Assembly (NCBI GenBank): GCA_029212845.1
Contig: JARGPD010000001.1
Location: 33,881 to 77,739 of the forward strand
Source: Planctomycetota bacterium
GTDB taxonomy: Bacteria > Planctomycetota > UBA1135 > GCA-002686595
Length of the DNA: 43,859 bases
Direction of reading: 5' to 3'
The notes beneath the pieces were generated by a model. The model saw nothing but the letters and a program-made list of their open reading frames with translations. It made no database searches and was not told where the DNA came from. Both the position numbers and the translations under genes were made by a program. Below, in pieces: positions 41,407 through 43,859 of the stretch. The stretch's first letter is position 1, and each line of letters opens with the position of its first letter.

Positions 41407-43164
41407 CTAACGGTCGCCGGACGCTTCGCCAGGATCGGCAGGCTGCTCCGTGGCATCGCTGGCCGGGAGGGGCACGTGCGGGTGCCTCTGGTGGTGCCTG
41501 GCCTGGGCCTGCCAGCGCTCGGCGACGGCCAACAGGAAGCCCTCGTCGAACAGGCGCCCCGTGAAGCAGATCGACTTGGGCCCAGGGTAGCCGCCGCCCT
41601 GGCCTGGCTCGGCGAGGAAGAGCGGCGCCACCAGGGTCGGGTGACCGGTCAGGTTCGTCGCCGACAGGATCCCCGCGGCGAAGGGCGGATGCACCAGCAG
41701 GTCGACCTCCTGCAGCCGGGACTCGAGCTCGCGGATCAGGAGCGTCCGGTGGCGCTGGGCGTTGACGTACTCGACGGCGGGGATCAGCCGCGCGGCCCGG
41801 AAGAGGTTCGGCCAGTCGTTCGCGCCCTGGCTCACGAGCTCGTCGTCGGCGCCACCGAGGGTCAGGTCGTCGAAGGCCGCGGCGGCCTCGGCCATCAGGC
41901 CCAAGAGCATGCCGTCGAGGGGCGCTTCGGGCAGATCGAAGGGCACGACCTCGAGGGTCAAGCCGCGCGCCGCCTGGGCCTGGCGCAGCTCGTCGAGGGC
42001 CTGCAGCAAGGCCGGGTCCTCGGCCTCGAGGGCAGCGCGCGGGGCGCCGACCTTCAGGCCGCGCACGGTGTGCTCCCCCGCGCGGGTCGCTGGCCAGGCC
42101 GCGGGGATCTGGGCCGCGGGGTCGAGCTCGTGCTCCCCGGGTCCGGTGATCGCCTGCAGGACCAGGCCGACGTCCACGAAGGAGCGCGCCATCGGGCCGA
42201 GCTTGTCCATCGACCAGGAGAGGCTCATCGCCCCCGCCCGGCTGACCCGGCCGAAGCTAGGCCGGACCGCGGTCACGCCGCAGCGCACGCTCGGCGAGAC
42301 GATCGAGCCCAGGGTCTCGGACCCGATCGCGAAGGCCACCCCGCCGGCGGCGACCGCGGCCGCCGAGCCCGCCGAGGAGCCCGAGCTGCCCATGCGCGCC
42401 TCCCACGGGTTGCGCGTCTTGCCACCGAACCACACGTCGCCCATCGCGAGCGCCCCGAGGCTCAGCTTGGCGATCAGCACCGCCCCGGCCTCGTCCAAGC
42501 GGCGCACGACGGCCGCATCGGCGTCGAAGACCTGGTCCTTGTAGGGCGCTGCACCCCAGGTGGTCGGTGCCCCGGCGACGGCCAGGAGGTCCTTGGCGCC
42601 CCACGGGATGCCATGCAGCGGACCGCGGTCCTTGCCGGCGGCCAGCTCGGCGTCGAGCTGGCGCGCCTGGGCCCGGGCGCGCTCGGGCAAGAGGGTCACG
42701 ACGCAGTGCAGCGTGGTGTCGAGGGCTGCGAGGCGCGCGAGGTGCAGGTCGGTCAGCTCGAGGCAGGTCGTGCGCCCCTCGCGCAGGAGCCAGCCGAGCT
42801 CGGGGATCGAGAGGTCCCAGAAGGACTCCTCCCAGCCCTCGGCAACGCGGATGGGGGCGCTCGGCCCGCGCAAGAAGACCCCATGGGGCCGGGGCTCGAC
42901 ACCCGGCACCAGGGGGCTGAAGGTCAGCGCGGGCGCCACGGTGTTGTCGAGGCCCTGGGCCCGCAGGCCCCGGTAGCTCCGGAGCTGCCCGGCCAGCTCG
43001 CCGGCCAGCTGCGAGACCTCGGCGGGCGTCAGCTCGAGGCCGATCAGCTCGGCGATGGCCAGTCTGCGGGCGGCCTCGGGTGAGGGCTCGCTGGGGACCT
43101 GGACCGGTGCGGGTGCGGGATCCTGCATGGCGAAGCAGACCAAGCCGAGGGCGGCGAGCAGCAT
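41407..43164 (-). CDS. Secreted amidase-signature-family protein
   Basis: A 585-residue protein with the Ser-cisSer-Lys triad of the amidase signature family: Lys191 in GIPWGAKDLLAV, Ser near 263 in GSSGSSAGSAAAV, and nucleophile Ser287 in GSETLGSIVSP. A short hydrophobic start, MLLAALGLVCFAMQ, suggests export. An additional domain of about 110 residues precedes the core (helical, AELIGLELTPAEVSQLAGEL). I start at 43164: upstream start codons at 43236 and 43419 fall inside the SRP RNA gene and a tRNA. The substrate is unknown; it is not GatA in any clear way, since GatA has no signal peptide and keeps gatB/gatC partners. It ends 9 bases before dnaX, an unusual insertion in a conserved block. 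Confidence 0.88.
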   Translation of the reverse strand: MLLAALGLVCFAMQDPAPAPVQVPSEPSPEAARRLAIAELIGLELTPAEVSQLAGELAGQLRSYRGLRAQGLDNTVAPALTFSPLVPGVEPRPHGVFLRGPSAPIRVAEGWEESFWDLSIPELGWLLREGRTTCLELTDLHLARLAALDTTLHCVVTLLPERARAQARQLDAELAAGKDRGPLHGIPWGAKDLLAVAGAPTTWGAAPYKDQVFDADAAVVRRLDEAGAVLIAKLSLGALAMGDVWFGGKTRNPWEARMGSSGSSAGSAAAVAAGGVAFAIGSETLGSIVSPSVRCGVTAVRPSFGRVSRAGAMSLSWSMDKLGPMARSFVDVGLVLQAITGPGEHELDPAAQIPAAWPATRAGEHTVRGLKVGAPRAALEAEDPALLQALDELRQAQAARGLTLEVVPFDLPEAPLDGMLLGLMAEAAAAFDDLTLGGADDELVSQGANDWPNLFRAARLIPAVEYVNAQRHRTLLIRELESRLQEVDLLVHPPFAAGILSATNLTGHPTLVAPLFLAEPGQGGGYPGPKSICFTGRLFDEGFLLAVAERWQAQARHHQRHPHVPLPASDATEQPADPGEASGDR

Positions 43165-43190
43165 GAGTGACGGCGGGTTGGAAGAAGGAA

Positions 43191-43318
43191 GGGAAGAGCG
43201 GCAGAGGGCCCGGGCACCCAGCACAACGAGGCGCATCCTTAGGGCTGCTCCGTTCCCGGCCTGACCCGGTTCGAAAGGCCCCGCTTGCCGGGGACCGAGC
43301 CCACTGCCGCTCCCCCCC
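43191..43318 (-). ncRNA. ffs: Bacterial small signal recognition particle RNA (4.5S)
   Basis: On the minus strand the domain IV apex reads GGTCAGGCCG, tetraloop GGAA, then CGGAGCAGCC, matching the E. coli consensus. The outer arms pair: GGGAGCGGCAG near 43304-43315 with CTGCCGCTC near 43196-43204, and GGGCTCGG with CCGGGCCC just inside, forming one long rod. About 128 nt; the exact ends are estimated. It binds Ffh and targets nascent membrane proteins. It lies between the tRNA-Ser genes and the amidase-dnaX genes, like scr between tadA and dnaX in Bacillus. Confidence 0.9.
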
Positions 43319-43335
43319 ATCCTAAGGATGGAAGG

Positions 43336-43425
43336 TGGCGGAGAGGGGGGGATTTGAACCCCCGGTACCGTTGCCAGCACACGCGCTTTCCAAGCGCGCT
43401 CCTTAAGCCACTCAGACACCTCTCC
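43336..43425 (-). tRNA. tRNA-Ser (anticodon GGA)
   Basis: Class II tRNA with acceptor GGAGAGG (43419-43425) pairing with 43340-43346, anticodon GGA at 43389-43391 in loop TTGGAAA on stem CGCGC/GCGCG, a long variable arm, T-arm GGGGGTTCAAATCCCCC, discriminator G and an encoded CCA (43336-43338). It reads UCC/UCU codons. Confidence 0.97.
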
Positions 43426-43471
43426 GCTCGTTCTTCAGGATCCCATATTCGCCGCCCCATTGCAGTAGGGA

Positions 43472-43561
43472 TGGCGGAGAGGGGGGGATTTGAACCCCCG
43501 GTACCCTTGCGAGTACTCTGGTTTTCGAAACCAGCCCGTTAAGCCGCTCCGGCACCTCTCC
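43472..43561 (-). tRNA. tRNA-Ser (anticodon CGA)
   Basis: Class II tRNA nearly identical to its neighbour in acceptor and T-arm. Anticodon CGA at 43525-43527 in loop TTCGAAA on stem CTGGT/ACCAG, long variable arm (GTACTC...GGGTAC), discriminator G and encoded CCA (43472-43474). It reads UCG, a common serine codon at this GC. The 46 bases between the two tRNAs hold no gene. Confidence 0.97.
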
Positions 43562-43595
43562 ACACGGGATCCATTGCTCTGGTCGTCCTATCGGC

Positions 43596-43859
<264 letters not shown>

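Noticed and set aside
40012-43083. Plus-strand open frame of 1023 codons opposite dnaX and the amidase
   Set aside because: Antisense shadow of two genes with clear motifs; composition of Arg/Gly/Ala-rich repeats without folds.
43165-43419. Longer amidase with start codons at 43236 or 43419
   Set aside because: They would place coding sequence over the SRP RNA and a tRNA; the signal peptide at 43164 fits without that.

Overview
The window is about 44 kb of high-GC bacterial DNA. Every gene I can support, about 29 protein genes, two tRNAs and one SRP RNA, lies on the minus strand, so transcription runs from high to low coordinates. A secretin, type IV pilus (T4P) assembly proteins, an OmpA-type lipoprotein, many lipoprotein signals and a sigma-54/nitrogen-PTS set indicate a diderm bacterium. 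The very long Ig-like and glycine-rich lipoproteins and the odd domain fusions remind me of Planctomycetota, but nothing here proves the phylum.

In transcription order (right to left): (1) 43.9-38.7 kb holds a conserved genome-maintenance block: the end of tadA, tRNA-Ser(CGA), tRNA-Ser(GGA), the SRP RNA gene, a secreted amidase, dnaX, the YbaB/EbfC nucleoid protein and recR. (2) 38.5-37.7 kb is a decayed gene with several frameshifts and an in-frame stop. (3) 37.7-33.7 kb holds rpoN, truA, hpf, a PTS EIIA-Ntr-like protein and an HPr-like protein, interrupted by a 21-G/31-C homopolymer pair. (4) 33.5-28.2 kb is the T4P platform operon pilM-pilN-pilO-pilQ with overlapping genes; PilO carries a PilP-like tail, and a good terminator closes the operon. 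(5) 27.9-23.3 kb holds an RNase E/G with a long charged N-terminal extension, then rplU, rpmA and obgE. (6) 23.2-19.0 kb holds a PilT-type ATPase, a one-pass PDZ protein resembling GspC, type III pantothenate kinase and a shortened MnmE-like GTPase. (7) 18.9-17.6 kb holds an aspartate carbamoyltransferase fused to the zinc domain of the regulatory chain.

(8) 17.2-0.1 kb is the accessory part and the most interesting one: five large lipoproteins in a row (1061, about 1120, 1072, 1051 and about 626 residues), then prepilin peptidase and an OmpA-type lipoprotein. The first two lipoproteins are paralogs of each other, and so are the next two. All five have a lipobox, Ig-like SbsA/Big_5-type segments and a similar C-terminal beta-strand module. 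The last overlaps the prepilin peptidase start by one base, which ties the cassette to the pilus/secretion machinery. A 201-bp near-palindrome resembling a MITE sits between the fourth and fifth.

Taken together, the window codes for a type IV pilus or type II secretion apparatus split over three loci (pilMNOQ, pilT plus PDZ protein, prepilin peptidase), next to a set of surface lipoproteins of unknown function that may be its cargo, adhesins or envelope partners. The rest is housekeeping: translation, ribosome assembly and hibernation, RNA decay, pyrimidine and CoA synthesis, DNA repair and replication.
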